In this document: positions 8,587 through 16,371 of the stretch, piece by piece | Numbering within the stretch: the first letter of the stretch is position 1 | Layout: each line of letters opens with the position of its first letter | Source of the DNA: Verrucomicrobiota bacterium | GTDB lineage: Bacteria; Verrucomicrobiota; Verrucomicrobiia; Opitutales; Opitutaceae | NCBI GenBank assembly: GCA_028293545.1 | Contig: JAQGOP010000043.1 | Coordinates: 1-63,650 of the forward strand | DNA length: 63,650 nucleotides | Direction of reading: 5' to 3' | Position numbers and translations under genes: made by a program | The notes under the pieces: model-generated | The model's database searches: none | Seen by the model: only the letters and a program-made list of their open reading frames with translations | What the model was told of the DNA's origin: nothing

Positions 8587-9096
8587 CTAGAGCTTCCCCG
8601 CCTTGATCAGCACTCCGCTGTTGAAGGTAATATAGTACCCGGCGGTGAGCCCGATGATGACCATGGTCAGCGGGCTTTGCATGAAATTTGGCGGGGTGGA
8701 GGTGAGGGCCCGGCTATTATCGTAGAGCACGAGCAGTCGATAAACCACGCGTCCGGCGAGCAGCAGGGTCAGCCCGATGCCGATGTAGGTGTTCGGGGTA
8801 TAAAAGTGCCGGCCCGAGGCATCGGTTTCGAAGCGCGTGAGCTTGAGCCCGAGCCACGCCAGCGGCAGGCCGAGCGCCAGGCCGCCGCCGAATCCGGCAA
8901 GGACATGCGGCGTAAAGATCGACGCGGCGACCAGCAAGGCGCTGATCAGGCCGAACACAACGATGCCAGTGATGAGGCGACCCCGGTGGAGCGGCTGCTT
9001 CCCGACGTTGCGATGGAAGCGACGATAAATCCGCCACGCGATGAACGGCAGGACCAGCGCCGGGACCAGGCTGCCGACGGTTGCGGGTGCGGCCAT
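8587..9096 (-). CDS. Small polytopic membrane protein, function unknown
   Basis: A 169-residue protein with four to five predicted membrane segments: VGSLVPALVLPFIAWRIYRR, LITGIVVFGLISALLVAA, GFGGGLALGLPLAWLGLKL, TYIGIGLTLLLAGRVVYRLL and PLTMVIIGLTAGYYITFNSG. The layout resembles CcdC/DUF1453-type membrane proteins, but that assignment is tentative. The ATG at 9096 lies one base after the stop codon of the KDPG aldolase gene (stop 9100-9098), so translation is probably coupled. Nothing in the sequence links it to sugar-acid metabolism beyond this proximity. Confidence 0.75.
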   Translation of the reverse strand: MAAPATVGSLVPALVLPFIAWRIYRRFHRNVGKQPLHRGRLITGIVVFGLISALLVAASIFTPHVLAGFGGGLALGLPLAWLGLKLTRFETDASGRHFYTPNTYIGIGLTLLLAGRVVYRLLVLYDNSRALTSTPPNFMQSPLTMVIIGLTAGYYITFNSGVLIKAGKL

Positions 9097-9097
9097 G

Positions 9098-9757
9098 TTA
9101 CTTGACCGCAGCGACAGCGGCGACAAAGGCCTTGGCACGCGCGGTGATGGCGGCCCAGTTTTTTTCCTTCAGCGCCTTGGCCTCGACCAGCGAACTTCCG
9201 GCGGCGGTGGCGAATGCGCCGACCCGGATATATTCGCCCACGGTTTCGGGGGTCACGCCGCCGGTCGGGAGGAGTTCGATCTGGGGCAGCGGCGCCTTCA
9301 CGGACTTGATATAGGCCGGCCCGAAAAACTCCGCGGGGAAAACCTTGGCGGCGTCGGCGCCTGCTTCCCATGCGGCGACGATTTCCGTCGGGGTGAAGGC
9401 CCCGCTGAAAACCGGCACGCTGTAACGGCGGCAGAGCGTGATGACATCCGGCCGGAGCGCGGGCGTGACGATGAACTTCGCGCCCGCGAGGATGCCGGCG
9501 CGCGCGGTTTCGGCATCGAGGACGGTGCCGAGGCCGAAGAGAAAATCGGGAAGTTCCGCCGACGCTTTTTCCAGCATGCGGATGGCGCCCGGAGTGGTCA
9601 TCGTAAGCTCGATGCTCGTGAGGCCGCCGTCGGCGAGGGCCTTGGCGCAATCGAGGAGGCCGTCGGGATTGTCGGCACGAATGAGGGCGATGACCTTCTC
9701 AGCTTTGATCTTGGCGAGGACGGCGTCTTTTTTCATGGGCGGGGCGAGTGTGCTCAT
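9098..9757 (-). CDS. eda: 2-keto-3-deoxy-6-phosphogluconate (KDPG)-type aldolase
   Basis: A class I aldolase of the KDPG/KHG family, cleaving 2-keto-3-deoxy sugar-acid phosphates to pyruvate plus an aldehyde in the cytoplasm. The 219-residue length is normal. The Schiff-base lysine lies in AAKVFPAEFFGP (~Lys138) and the general acid/base glutamate in SIELTMTTPGA (Glu50); the phosphate-site glycines are in LLPTGGVTPE. The position after Glu50-Leu-Thr-Met is Thr, where Eda of E. coli has an arginine, so the exact substrate (KDPG, KDPGal or similar) is open. It precedes a coupled membrane-protein gene. The upstream gap carries repeat family E. Confidence 0.9.
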   Translation of the reverse strand: MSTLAPPMKKDAVLAKIKAEKVIALIRADNPDGLLDCAKALADGGLTSIELTMTTPGAIRMLEKASAELPDFLFGLGTVLDAETARAGILAGAKFIVTPALRPDVITLCRRYSVPVFSGAFTPTEIVAAWEAGADAAKVFPAEFFGPAYIKSVKAPLPQIELLPTGGVTPETVGEYIRVGAFATAAGSSLVEAKALKEKNWAAITARAKAFVAAVAAVK

Positions 9758-9832
9758 CGAGCTCGCGAGGGGAAACCAATTTTCACGAACGACACTCCCG
9801 GAAAACCGATGCGACCCCCAGTCACCGGGAAA

Positions 9833-10001
9833 TTGGCCGCGAAGAAGCGCAAGTTTTTGAGGCTGCGACTCGGCTCCCCATCGCCTTTATAAAGGCGCCG
9901 CGCCAAATCCTCCTCAATGATTTGGCTAACTTCCGCGCGCCTATGGGCGCAATGAAGACTCGAGCCGAAGCCCCGGAAACTTGCGCTTCTTTGCGGCCCA
10001 A
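9833..10001. repeat. Repeat family E inverted pair upstream of the KDPG aldolase gene
   Basis: The left arm TTGGCCGCGAAGAAGCGCAA at 9833 and the right arm ending TTGCGCTTCTTTGCGGCCCAA at 9981-10001 are inverted relatives. Small palindromes lie between them (CCTTTATAAAGG at 9893; GCGCGCCTATGGGCGC near 9937). A related element sits at 53024-53136. It fills the gap between the HpaI-type aldolase stop and the KDPG aldolase start, so it probably overlaps the KDPG aldolase promoter or leader. Confidence 0.8.
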
Positions 10002-10009
10002 AAGGGGTC

Positions 10010-10777
10010 TTACTTCGCGCGCAAGACCGCCAGGTTTTGCTGCAGCCCGCCGCGCACGGCGCCGCCGTCGGAGCCCAAGGCGACAAACGTGAAGCCCCAT
10101 CCGCGGCACTTTTCCACGAGCGCCGGATCATGGACCAGGATGCCCGCGGCCTTCCCGTGTTGGCGGGCCGCGGCGACGACGCGCTGCGTCGCCGCTAAAA
10201 AAGTCGGATGACCCAGCTGGTCACGAATCCCCAAGGCGTAACTGAGATCGGTGGGACCGACGAAGAGGACGTCGACGCCGTCGATGGCCGCGATGCCCTC
10301 GATATTTTCCACCGCGGCCGCCGTCTCGATCTGGACGATGTTGAGCAGGCATTCGTGCGCGGTCTGGTAATACGTTTCGAAGTCCGCGCCGAAACTGCTC
10401 GCCCGGTGACTTTTTGCGACCCCGCGAAGACCGCGCGGAGGATAGCGCATCGCCTGCACGGTCGCCTGGGCTTCGGCCGCCGAACTGACAAACGGCGCCA
10501 TGATGCCGTGCGCGCCCATATCGAGCGCCCGCTTGAAACGCGGGAGCTCGTTCGCCGCGATCCGGACGATCGGCACCGTCGGCGTCGCCGAGACCGCTTG
10601 GAGTTGGTGCAGCATCGTGTCCTCGCCGCCGGGGCCGTGTTCGTGGTCGAGCAGCACCCAGTCGAAGCCTGCGAGGCCCGCCAGTTCCGCCGTGACGGGA
10701 GACCCGAGGTTCAGCCAGGTGCCGACGATCCATTCCCGATTAAGCACGCGTGAACGAAAGGTCGGGGAAAGTTTCAT
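10010..10777 (-). CDS. HpaI/HpcH-family class II aldolase (2-keto-3-deoxyglucarate aldolase type)
   Basis: A 255-residue metal-dependent pyruvate aldolase of the HpcH/HpaI/GarL family. The start at 10777 gives MKLSPTFRSRVLNREWIVGT, a family-like N-terminus. Conserved blocks are GTWLNLGSP, WVLLDHEHGPGGED with the catalytic His, VRIAANE, GAHGIMAPFV, the metal-ligand Glu in NIVQIETAAAVENI, and Asp in LFVGPTDLSYALG. It starts five bases after the stop of the hydroxyacid dehydrogenase gene upstream. In the galactarate/glucarate pathway GarL makes pyruvate plus tartronate semialdehyde and GarR reduces the latter, so this pair fits that logic. The actual substrate is not shown. Confidence 0.9.
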   Translation of the reverse strand: MKLSPTFRSRVLNREWIVGTWLNLGSPVTAELAGLAGFDWVLLDHEHGPGGEDTMLHQLQAVSATPTVPIVRIAANELPRFKRALDMGAHGIMAPFVSSAAEAQATVQAMRYPPRGLRGVAKSHRASSFGADFETYYQTAHECLLNIVQIETAAAVENIEGIAAIDGVDVLFVGPTDLSYALGIRDQLGHPTFLAATQRVVAAARQHGKAAGILVHDPALVEKCRGWGFTFVALGSDGGAVRGGLQQNLAVLRAK

Positions 10778-10782
10778 GGGGG

Positions 10783-11658
10783 TTAAAGCGAGGTGTAGAG
10801 CTGGTACAGGGCCTGGGTGCCACGGTCTTCCCAACCGCGGGCCGCGACGTCGTCGTACAGTTTTTTCGCGACCTTGAGGCCAGGCAGATCGAGCCCAAGC
10901 TCCGCGGCGCTCTCCAAGGCAATCCGCATGTCCTTCAGGATATGCTTCACATAAAACCCGGGCGCGAAATTCCCGGCGAGCGCGCGCGGGGCCAGGTTGG
11001 TCATCGCCCAGCCACCGGCGGCGCCGCCGCTTATGCTGGCGTGGACGGCGGCGGGATCGAGGCCGGCGCGCTTCGCGTAGGCGAGTGCTTCGCACCACGC
11101 GACCATGCCGACGGCGACGCCGATCTGGTTGGCCATCTTGCAATGCTGCCCGGCGCCGGCCGGCCCGAGGAGGGCGATATTCTTGCCCATCAAATCAAAC
11201 ACCGGGCGGGCCTGCGCGAAGGCGGCCGGTTCGCCGCCCGCCATGATGACGAGCCGCGCTTCCTTCGCCCCGATGTCGCCGCCGGAGACCGGCGCGTCGA
11301 GCGCGTGTTGCCCGCCGGCCGATGCGGCGGCCGCGATGCGACGCGCGAGCGCGGGACTCGAGGTCGTCATGTCGAGCAGGAGAGCGCCGGATTTCGCGCG
11401 CGCGATGATTCCCCCGGCCCCAAGATAACTCGTTTCGACGTCCGTGGGGAAGCCGAGCATCGTGATGATGATATCAGCGCCCGCGGCGGCGTCGCCGGCC
11501 GACGGTTGCCACGTCGCACCCGCGGCCAGGAGTTCCTCCGCTTTTGCGCGGGTGCGATTGTACACGCGCAGCGGATAGCCGGCCTTCAGCAGGTGGGCGG
11601 CCATGCTGCGCCCCATCACACCGGTGCCGACGAACGCGATTACAGGAAGGGAAGTCAT
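10783..11658 (-). CDS. garR: 3-hydroxyisobutyrate/tartronate-semialdehyde reductase family dehydrogenase
   Basis: A 291-residue beta-hydroxyacid dehydrogenase of the GarR/GlxR/MmsB family, reducing tartronate semialdehyde or a related 3-hydroxy acid with NAD(P). The Rossmann motif is FVGTGVMGRSMA; NRT after the second strand suggests NADP preference. The substrate block is LDAPVSGGDIGA, and the catalytic lysine lies in GPAGAGQHCKMANQ (~Lys173). It is five bases upstream of the HpaI-type aldolase, forming a GarR-GarL-like pair. A second paralogue occurs at 17961-18884. The symbol reflects family and context, not proven substrate. Confidence 0.85.
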   Translation of the reverse strand: MTSLPVIAFVGTGVMGRSMAAHLLKAGYPLRVYNRTRAKAEELLAAGATWQPSAGDAAAGADIIITMLGFPTDVETSYLGAGGIIARAKSGALLLDMTTSSPALARRIAAAASAGGQHALDAPVSGGDIGAKEARLVIMAGGEPAAFAQARPVFDLMGKNIALLGPAGAGQHCKMANQIGVAVGMVAWCEALAYAKRAGLDPAAVHASISGGAAGGWAMTNLAPRALAGNFAPGFYVKHILKDMRIALESAAELGLDLPGLKVAKKLYDDVAARGWEDRGTQALYQLYTSL

Positions 11659-11690
11659 AGAAAAATCGGCGCGTTGGGAATTTGTTGCGC

Positions 11691-11742
11691 CGTGGAGTGA
11701 CCCTTACGGTGAAACCGGCGATTGGAAAGCCGGAGTTCCACG
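11691..11742. ncRNA. Candidate structured element (three-way junction) in a 134-base gap
   Basis: CGTGGA at 11691-11696 pairs with TCCACG at 11737-11742. On plus-strand RNA two further G-U pairs extend this helix. Inside are a five-pair hairpin CCGGC/GCCGG (11715-11719 with 11729-11733) and a small ACC/GGT hairpin (11700-11710). Both flanking genes are on the minus strand, so the element could be a leader of the garR-like operon, an antisense RNA, or chance folding. No known riboswitch was recognised. Confidence 0.25.
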
Positions 11743-11792
11743 CTGACCGCGGGAAACTGGCCCCGCACCTCTGACAGGTTTACGGGAGGCGT

Positions 11793-12923
11793 TCAGTTGC
11801 GGAGCGCGATTTCCTTCTGCTCGCGATGCGACTCCAGCGCCGCGGCAAATATCTCATGATGCGACACGGCCTCGTCGGGCGTCGCGCAGCCGAATCGATC
11901 GGCCAGCAAACCCGCGCGCTCCGCGAGGTAGGCCGCCCACATCTGCTGCAGGATATCCGGGAACCCGGGATCGAAGATCGCCCCGGTGATCGTCTTGAAC
12001 GGCGTGTTGAAGCCCAGGTCGGTCTTTTCCCACCACTGCTCCTTGTCGCGCCGATACGTCCAAAATGTTTTCGGCTCCTTCGTCGAGAACCGCACGCCGC
12101 GATCCGTGCCGAGCACCTCGAAGATCCACGTGTTGGTTTCGGTCGGCGCGAGGCGCTTCGTTTCCAAGGTGAGCGGGGTGGGGTGGCCGGCGATCGACGC
12201 CGAGCAATGCAGCGTGGCATTGTCCCACGTGTCGCACGGCGCCATGCCGCCTTTGCCGTCGGGCCGCGTGGTGTAGATCTTCTGGAGCTGCGCGAAGACG
12301 CTCGTCGGTTTCCAGCCGAGCCGCAGCGGGATGTGCGCGACGTGGAGTCCGAGGTCGCCCATGACGCCGATCTCGCCGCAGAACTTGGATTGCCGCTTCC
12401 AGTTGATGGGCTTGGTCGGGTCGAGGTCGCTCGAGTGCAGGAACGCGCAGCGTGCTTCGATCACGCGCCCGAGCGAACCGCTCGCGGCCAGCTGCCACGC
12501 GCGGTGCGCGCCGGGGAGAAAAGGAAACTCGGACGACACCCGAACGAATCGGCCGAGCTTTTTTGCCTCGTCGCGCACGCGCCGCGCGGCCGCGAGGTCG
12601 ATGCCGAAGGGTTTTTCGGCGAGGAGGTCCTTCCCGGCGCGCAGGACGTCGAGGTAGATTTCCTCGTGCAGGTGGTGAGGCACCGCCGCGTAAACCACGT
12701 CGACATCGTCGAGCGCGAGCAGCTCGCGATGATTGGTCACGAAGTGTTTCACCCCCGGGACCTGTCGGAACCAGTCGAGGAGGCCGGGCTGGAGGTCGCA
12801 GACTGCGATCAGTTCGGCGCGCACGGGGAAGTCCACGAGCGTAAACCAGCGCGCCAGCGCGCTGGCGGCCTCGCGGCCCATCAGGCCGCCACCGATGATT
12901 CCAATGCGGACGGGGGAGTTCAT
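11793..12923 (-). CDS. Gfo/Idh/MocA-family oxidoreductase
   Basis: A 376-residue NAD(P)-dependent sugar or inositol-type dehydrogenase. The N-terminal Rossmann fold has IGIIGGGLMGREAA, and the diagnostic EKP motif is in LAEKPFGIDLAAARRV near residue 107. The C-terminal alpha/beta domain has the cofactor/substrate loop GVMGDLGLHVAHIPLR, where the family usually places a catalytic Lys/His pair. Length is normal. It stands upstream of the garR-like/aldolase pair on the same strand, 134 bases away, with a possible structured RNA between. A role in sugar-acid or cyclitol oxidation fits the neighbourhood; the substrate is unknown. Confidence 0.88.
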   Translation of the reverse strand: MNSPVRIGIIGGGLMGREAASALARWFTLVDFPVRAELIAVCDLQPGLLDWFRQVPGVKHFVTNHRELLALDDVDVVYAAVPHHLHEEIYLDVLRAGKDLLAEKPFGIDLAAARRVRDEAKKLGRFVRVSSEFPFLPGAHRAWQLAASGSLGRVIEARCAFLHSSDLDPTKPINWKRQSKFCGEIGVMGDLGLHVAHIPLRLGWKPTSVFAQLQKIYTTRPDGKGGMAPCDTWDNATLHCSASIAGHPTPLTLETKRLAPTETNTWIFEVLGTDRGVRFSTKEPKTFWTYRRDKEQWWEKTDLGFNTPFKTITGAIFDPGFPDILQQMWAAYLAERAGLLADRFGCATPDEAVSHHEIFAAALESHREQKEIALRN

Positions 12924-12980
12924 TTCAGGAAGTGCAGATAGAAGGTTGAAGGACGAAGGCGGGAGGCGAAGGGGTCGTTC

Positions 12981-13823
12981 TCAAACGCGCGGGGTGGCCA
13001 GGTGTTTCATGGCGTCGCTGACGCTCGCGCCATCGTGGACGACCGCCATGAGGGCGCGGGTGATGGCGCCGGGGTTCGGGTGCTGGATGATGTTGCGGCC
13101 ATAGACGATGCCGGAGGCGCCCTGTTTGAGCAGAGCTTCGGTGCGCGCCAGGATTTCGGCCTCGGGCGCCTTGCTGCCGCCGCGCACGAGCACGGGAATG
13201 CCGCCGGCGGTTTCGACCACTTGGTGATAGACGGAAACGTCGTCGGTCGGATCGGCCTTGATGATGTCGGCGCCGAGTTCGACCGCCTGGCGGACGAGCG
13301 GGATGATTTTCTTGGGGTCACCGTCGACCATATAGCCGCCGGCCTTGGCGTTCGGTTGGAACACGAGGGGTTCAATCATCAGCGGCATGCCGTAGTGGTC
13401 GCACTGCGGTTTCAGCCGCAGGATATTCTGGATGCATTGGTCGCTGACCTCGGGCTGGTCGGGGATCCTGAAGAGGTTGACGACGACACAGGCGGCATCG
13501 AGGCGGACGGCCTGAAGCACGGCGTCCTCGATGATGCGGGAAAACAGCGCGCGCGGCAGCTGGGTGCCGTAGACATTCGCGACATCGGTGCGCAGGACGA
13601 GCGCGGGCTTGGGGCGGCGCGGGAGCCGCTGGAGATGCGGCGCCTGGCCGACGGTGAGCTGGATCGCGTCGGGCGCGGCCTCGGCGAGGATCTCGATGGC
13701 GCGGGGCAGGTTCTCGATGCCGGCCAGAAACGAGGCCTCGTTGAAGAAGCCGTGGTCGATCGCGACATCGAAGCAGCGGCCGGTGCGGGGATTGAAGAGG
13801 CGGTTGAGTCGGGCGGTTTTCAT
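12981..13823 (-). CDS. DhnA/LsrF-type class I aldolase (DeoC/FbaB superfamily)
   Basis: A 280-residue class I aldolase. The start at 13823 gives MKTARLNRLFNPRTGR and the early loop VAIDHGFF. The Schiff-base lysine lies in ADIIKADPTDD, and the phosphate-binding region is IPVLVRGGSKAPE with GIVYGRNI. These match the DhnA-type fructose-bisphosphate aldolase and LsrF branch. Its ATG overlaps the TGA of the upstream DeoR regulator gene (ATGA, four bases), so the two are translationally coupled and the aldolase is a likely target of that regulator. The substrate is probably a phosphorylated sugar. The longer open frame to 13958 lies inside the deoR-type gene and was rejected. Confidence 0.87.
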   Translation of the reverse strand: MKTARLNRLFNPRTGRCFDVAIDHGFFNEASFLAGIENLPRAIEILAEAAPDAIQLTVGQAPHLQRLPRRPKPALVLRTDVANVYGTQLPRALFSRIIEDAVLQAVRLDAACVVVNLFRIPDQPEVSDQCIQNILRLKPQCDHYGMPLMIEPLVFQPNAKAGGYMVDGDPKKIIPLVRQAVELGADIIKADPTDDVSVYHQVVETAGGIPVLVRGGSKAPEAEILARTEALLKQGASGIVYGRNIIQHPNPGAITRALMAVVHDGASVSDAMKHLATPRV

Positions 13824-14587
13824 TTGGAGGGAACGGACGGGAAAATAACCCCAGCGGCGTGCAGCACCGTGCGTTGGGCGCGGGTGAGAACGCGATTGGT
13901 GACCACGTGGGTGAACGCTTTCCACGGGGCGAAGACGATCGCGGCCGGGCTGTTCCACTTTTCATCGTGAGCCACGAGGATGCGCAGGCGCGCATGCCGG
14001 AGCGCGTCGACCTTGAGCGAGGCCTCCGCAAATTCGGTCGTGGCGGGGCCTTTCGCCTCGGCGATGCCGGAGCATCCGATGACCGCGGCATCGAAATGGA
14101 GATGCTCGAGCCAGCTTTGCGCCATGGCGCCGGTGAGAGCCATGCTGACGGGCCGCACTTCGCCGCCGATGGAATTTATTTTGGCCTTTGCATCCTTCGC
14201 GAGCACCAGCAAAGGCACGGAGTTTGTGAAGAGGATCAGCCGGGGCCGATCCAACAAGGCCCGCCCGACTTCGAGGCACGTGGTGCCACCGTCGACAAAC
14301 ACCGTGCCTTCGGTGGGCAGGAAGTTAGCCGTGACCCGACCAAGCCGGGCCTTGGCCGTGGCGGCCTTGACCGCTTTTTGCTCGAAGGGGACGTCGCGCA
14401 ACCCGAAGTCCGGATGAAGAATTCCGCCATGGGTGCGCTGCAAGAGGCCCCGCGCGGCGAGCACGGCCAAGTCGCGGCGCAACGTGGGTTGGGAGACGCG
14501 CAGGCGCGCCCCGAGCTCCGCATTGGAGACACTTCCGTTCTGGGCCAGGAAACTGAGGATGTCGCGATGACGTTCGGGTCCCAACAT
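13820..14587 (-). CDS. DeoR-family transcriptional regulator
   Basis: A 255-residue DNA-binding repressor typical of sugar-phosphate-responsive operons. The start at 14587 gives MLGPERHRDILSFLAQNG, followed by the winged HTH (VSNAELGARLRVSQPTLRRD, then LQRTHGGI). The effector domain has VFVDGGTTCLEVGRAL and the DeoRC sensor blocks LFTNSVPLL, GGEVRP and AVIGCSGI. The upstream extension to 14734 reads through a repeat (14674-14706) and was rejected. It overlaps the aldolase gene by four bases, so it probably controls its own operon through a phosphorylated sugar effector. Confidence 0.9.
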   Translation of the reverse strand: MLGPERHRDILSFLAQNGSVSNAELGARLRVSQPTLRRDLAVLAARGLLQRTHGGILHPDFGLRDVPFEQKAVKAATAKARLGRVTANFLPTEGTVFVDGGTTCLEVGRALLDRPRLILFTNSVPLLVLAKDAKAKINSIGGEVRPVSMALTGAMAQSWLEHLHFDAAVIGCSGIAEAKGPATTEFAEASLKVDALRHARLRILVAHDEKWNSPAAIVFAPWKAFTHVVTNRVLTRAQRTVLHAAGVIFPSVPSK

Positions 14588-14673
14588 TCCCCATGTCGTG
14601 GCTCCGGAAAAGAGTCCGGGCAACCAAAACTGTCGTAAACGCTCGATCCGATCAAAACCGCTCAAGGCGAATT

Positions 14674-14706
14674 CCCGGAGGCGGGTCGGAGACCGCGCCC
14701 TACGCG
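14674..14706. repeat. Repeat family D copy
   Basis: CCCGGAGGCGGGTCGGAGAC followed by CGCGCCCTACGCG. The reverse complement of 60112-60144 is nearly the same sequence, so this is one unit of a dispersed family. It lies in the gap between the divergent deoR-type gene and the Ig-like protein gene, where promoters for both would be expected. Confidence 0.75.
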
Positions 14707-14757
14707 GGAAATCTTTTTCCGCTGGTTGATTCACGGGTTTCGGCCCAGCTTGCGGAA

Positions 14758-15510
14758 ATGGATGCCAAATTCGCGGCCGACAGCAAACGGACGGTTCTCC
14801 TTCGCCGAATGGACGCCGTTTATCCGCGAACCACTGAAATCCTGGCGCTCGACGCGGGGTTGGCGCCGCGCAGGTATTGTGCTGAGGTCGGCCGTGGGAG
14901 TGTGAGCGTCCGGCTGGATCCGGAAGTGATCAAACCGCTGGCGATCCAGTGGACGCAAAACGGCAAACCGATCCCGGGAGCGGTCCTGCCCGAACTTTGC
15001 CTGGTGAATCTCAGTTTCGACGACTCCGACCTTTATTATGCATCCATCTCGACCGCCGCCGGCGAAATCCGCTCGCAGGCTTTCGTCCTGGTGGTGATGC
15101 CGGCAAATCCGCTCCTGAATTTTTCGTGCCGCGGTTTTGTGACTCCGGATCATCCGCTTATCCCGGGATTTGTCATTGGGAAAGCCGGAGCCCTGGCGCA
15201 CCCGGGTCGGTATTTGTTTCGCGCACTGGGTCCGGCGCTGGCGAGCCGGGGCATTGAAAGCGGATTGGCCCATCCGCGCTTCAAACTTTTTTCCCGGGGG
15301 TCCGAGCGGGCGGACCTTCTGGTGGCGACTCTCTCGGAGGAAGAGGTCCACCGCTTGGCCGCGCGCGCCGGAGCGGCCTCGATTGACAAGGGTGCAAGCG
15401 ATGCGGTGGGTGTCGCTGAACTTGCCGCCGGCCCCTACAGCTTGGTCGTAACTGGCGGTCCCGGGGAACAAGGCGAAGTTCTCGTTGAAATTTACGAGCT
15501 GCCGCGATGA
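14758..15510 (+). CDS. Ig-like domain protein with diverged LIAGFVVGG-type C-terminal module
   Basis: About 250 residues. An Ig-like domain (~40-120: SVSVRLDPEV, IQWTQNGKPIPGA, DSDLYYASIST) is followed by one diverged copy of the module seen at the window's left edge (FSCRGFVTPDHPLIPGFVIG, YLFRALGPALASRG, SDAVGVAELAAGPYSLVV, VEIYELPR). Unlike its larger relatives it has no clear signal peptide from any start. Upstream in-frame codons translate a dispersed repeat, so the start is uncertain (14758 chosen; 14809 is possible). It may be a truncated duplicate of a secreted protein. Function unknown. Confidence 0.6.
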   Translation: MDAKFAADSKRTVLLRRMDAVYPRTTEILALDAGLAPRRYCAEVGRGSVSVRLDPEVIKPLAIQWTQNGKPIPGAVLPELCLVNLSFDDSDLYYASISTAAGEIRSQAFVLVVMPANPLLNFSCRGFVTPDHPLIPGFVIGKAGALAHPGRYLFRALGPALASRGIESGLAHPRFKLFSRGSERADLLVATLSEEEVHRLAARAGAASIDKGASDAVGVAELAAGPYSLVVTGGPGEQGEVLVEIYELPR

Positions 15511-15534
15511 CTGGCGTCAGCGTAATTTCTTTCC

Positions 15535-16287
15535 ATGCCGTTGCCGCCGTTGAGTGATCTTCATCCGAATCTCGCCGTCTCCGCCCAGGATACGATGGTT
15601 TCTGCTGGGGCCGAAAACGAGTATTTCGAGATTGGTCAAAAGGCGCTGCAGCTAATCATCTTGGCGGGCCAGCTGTGCAATAAGCCGCACTTTACGAACA
15701 TCCTGGATCTCGGCTGCGGTTTTGGGCGGGTCTTGCGGTGGACCCGCGCGCATTACGACTACGCGAAGATCACCGCGTGCGACCTCGATCCGGCCGCGGT
15801 GGATTTCTGCCAGGAACAATTCGGTGCCTTGGGCGCATACTCCCGTCCTGACCTGGGCGATGTCACATTTCCCGCCCTGTTTGACTTGGTGTGGTGCGGC
15901 TCCCTTCTCACGCATCTCCCGCTCGCGGCATGCGCCGTAGCCATCGACCGCATGGCGGAATGGACGACGGAAGACGGGGTAATTGTCTTCTCCACGCAGG
16001 GCCGGCACTTCGGCACGTTGCTCGCCCGGGGCCACGCGAGCTTCGCGGAAAACGTCGATGTGAACAAACTTCTGGCCGCATTCCGATCCAACGGGGAGGC
16101 CTTTGAGCCCTACATCGAGGACGCGACTCGGAGCTATGGCCTGACCCTCGCGTCACCCGCGACCATGGGGTCCCGTCTGCAAAAATATCCGAACCTGATT
16201 CTGCGGGCCTACCTCGAACATGCGTGGGGCGTTCAGGACATTGTCATCCTATATAAGAAACGCGGGTACTTTGAACCGCTCCTTTGA
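15535..16287 (+). CDS. SAM-dependent class I methyltransferase
   Basis: A 250-residue methyltransferase. SAM motif I is NILDLGCGFGRVLRW (~residues 56-70). The acidic residue after strand 2 is in ITACDLDPAAVDFC, motif II is LGDVTFPALFDLVWCGSLLTHL, and the post-motif strand is EDGVIVFSTQGRH. The C-terminal RLQKYPNLILRAYLEHAWG and DIVILYKKRGYF may form a substrate lid. Substrate unknown; the fold resembles methyltransferases acting on sugars or small metabolites beside surface-polysaccharide genes. It begins 24 bases after the preceding gene. Confidence 0.83.
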   Translation: MPLPPLSDLHPNLAVSAQDTMVSAGAENEYFEIGQKALQLIILAGQLCNKPHFTNILDLGCGFGRVLRWTRAHYDYAKITACDLDPAAVDFCQEQFGALGAYSRPDLGDVTFPALFDLVWCGSLLTHLPLAACAVAIDRMAEWTTEDGVIVFSTQGRHFGTLLARGHASFAENVDVNKLLAAFRSNGEAFEPYIEDATRSYGLTLASPATMGSRLQKYPNLILRAYLEHAWGVQDIVILYKKRGYFEPLL

Positions 16288-16371
16288 AACCGGCTGGGGG
16301 ACAAACGGGAAGCTCGATACGGCTGACGCCAATGGAACGCCCGGGTTCGCAGCGTTACCTTCTTCGACTTG

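Noticed and set aside
11701..11790. Cobalamin riboswitch, because of GGTGAAACCGGC on the plus strand
   Set aside because: The B12 box and the CCCGCxACTGT block are missing, and no plus-strand gene follows.
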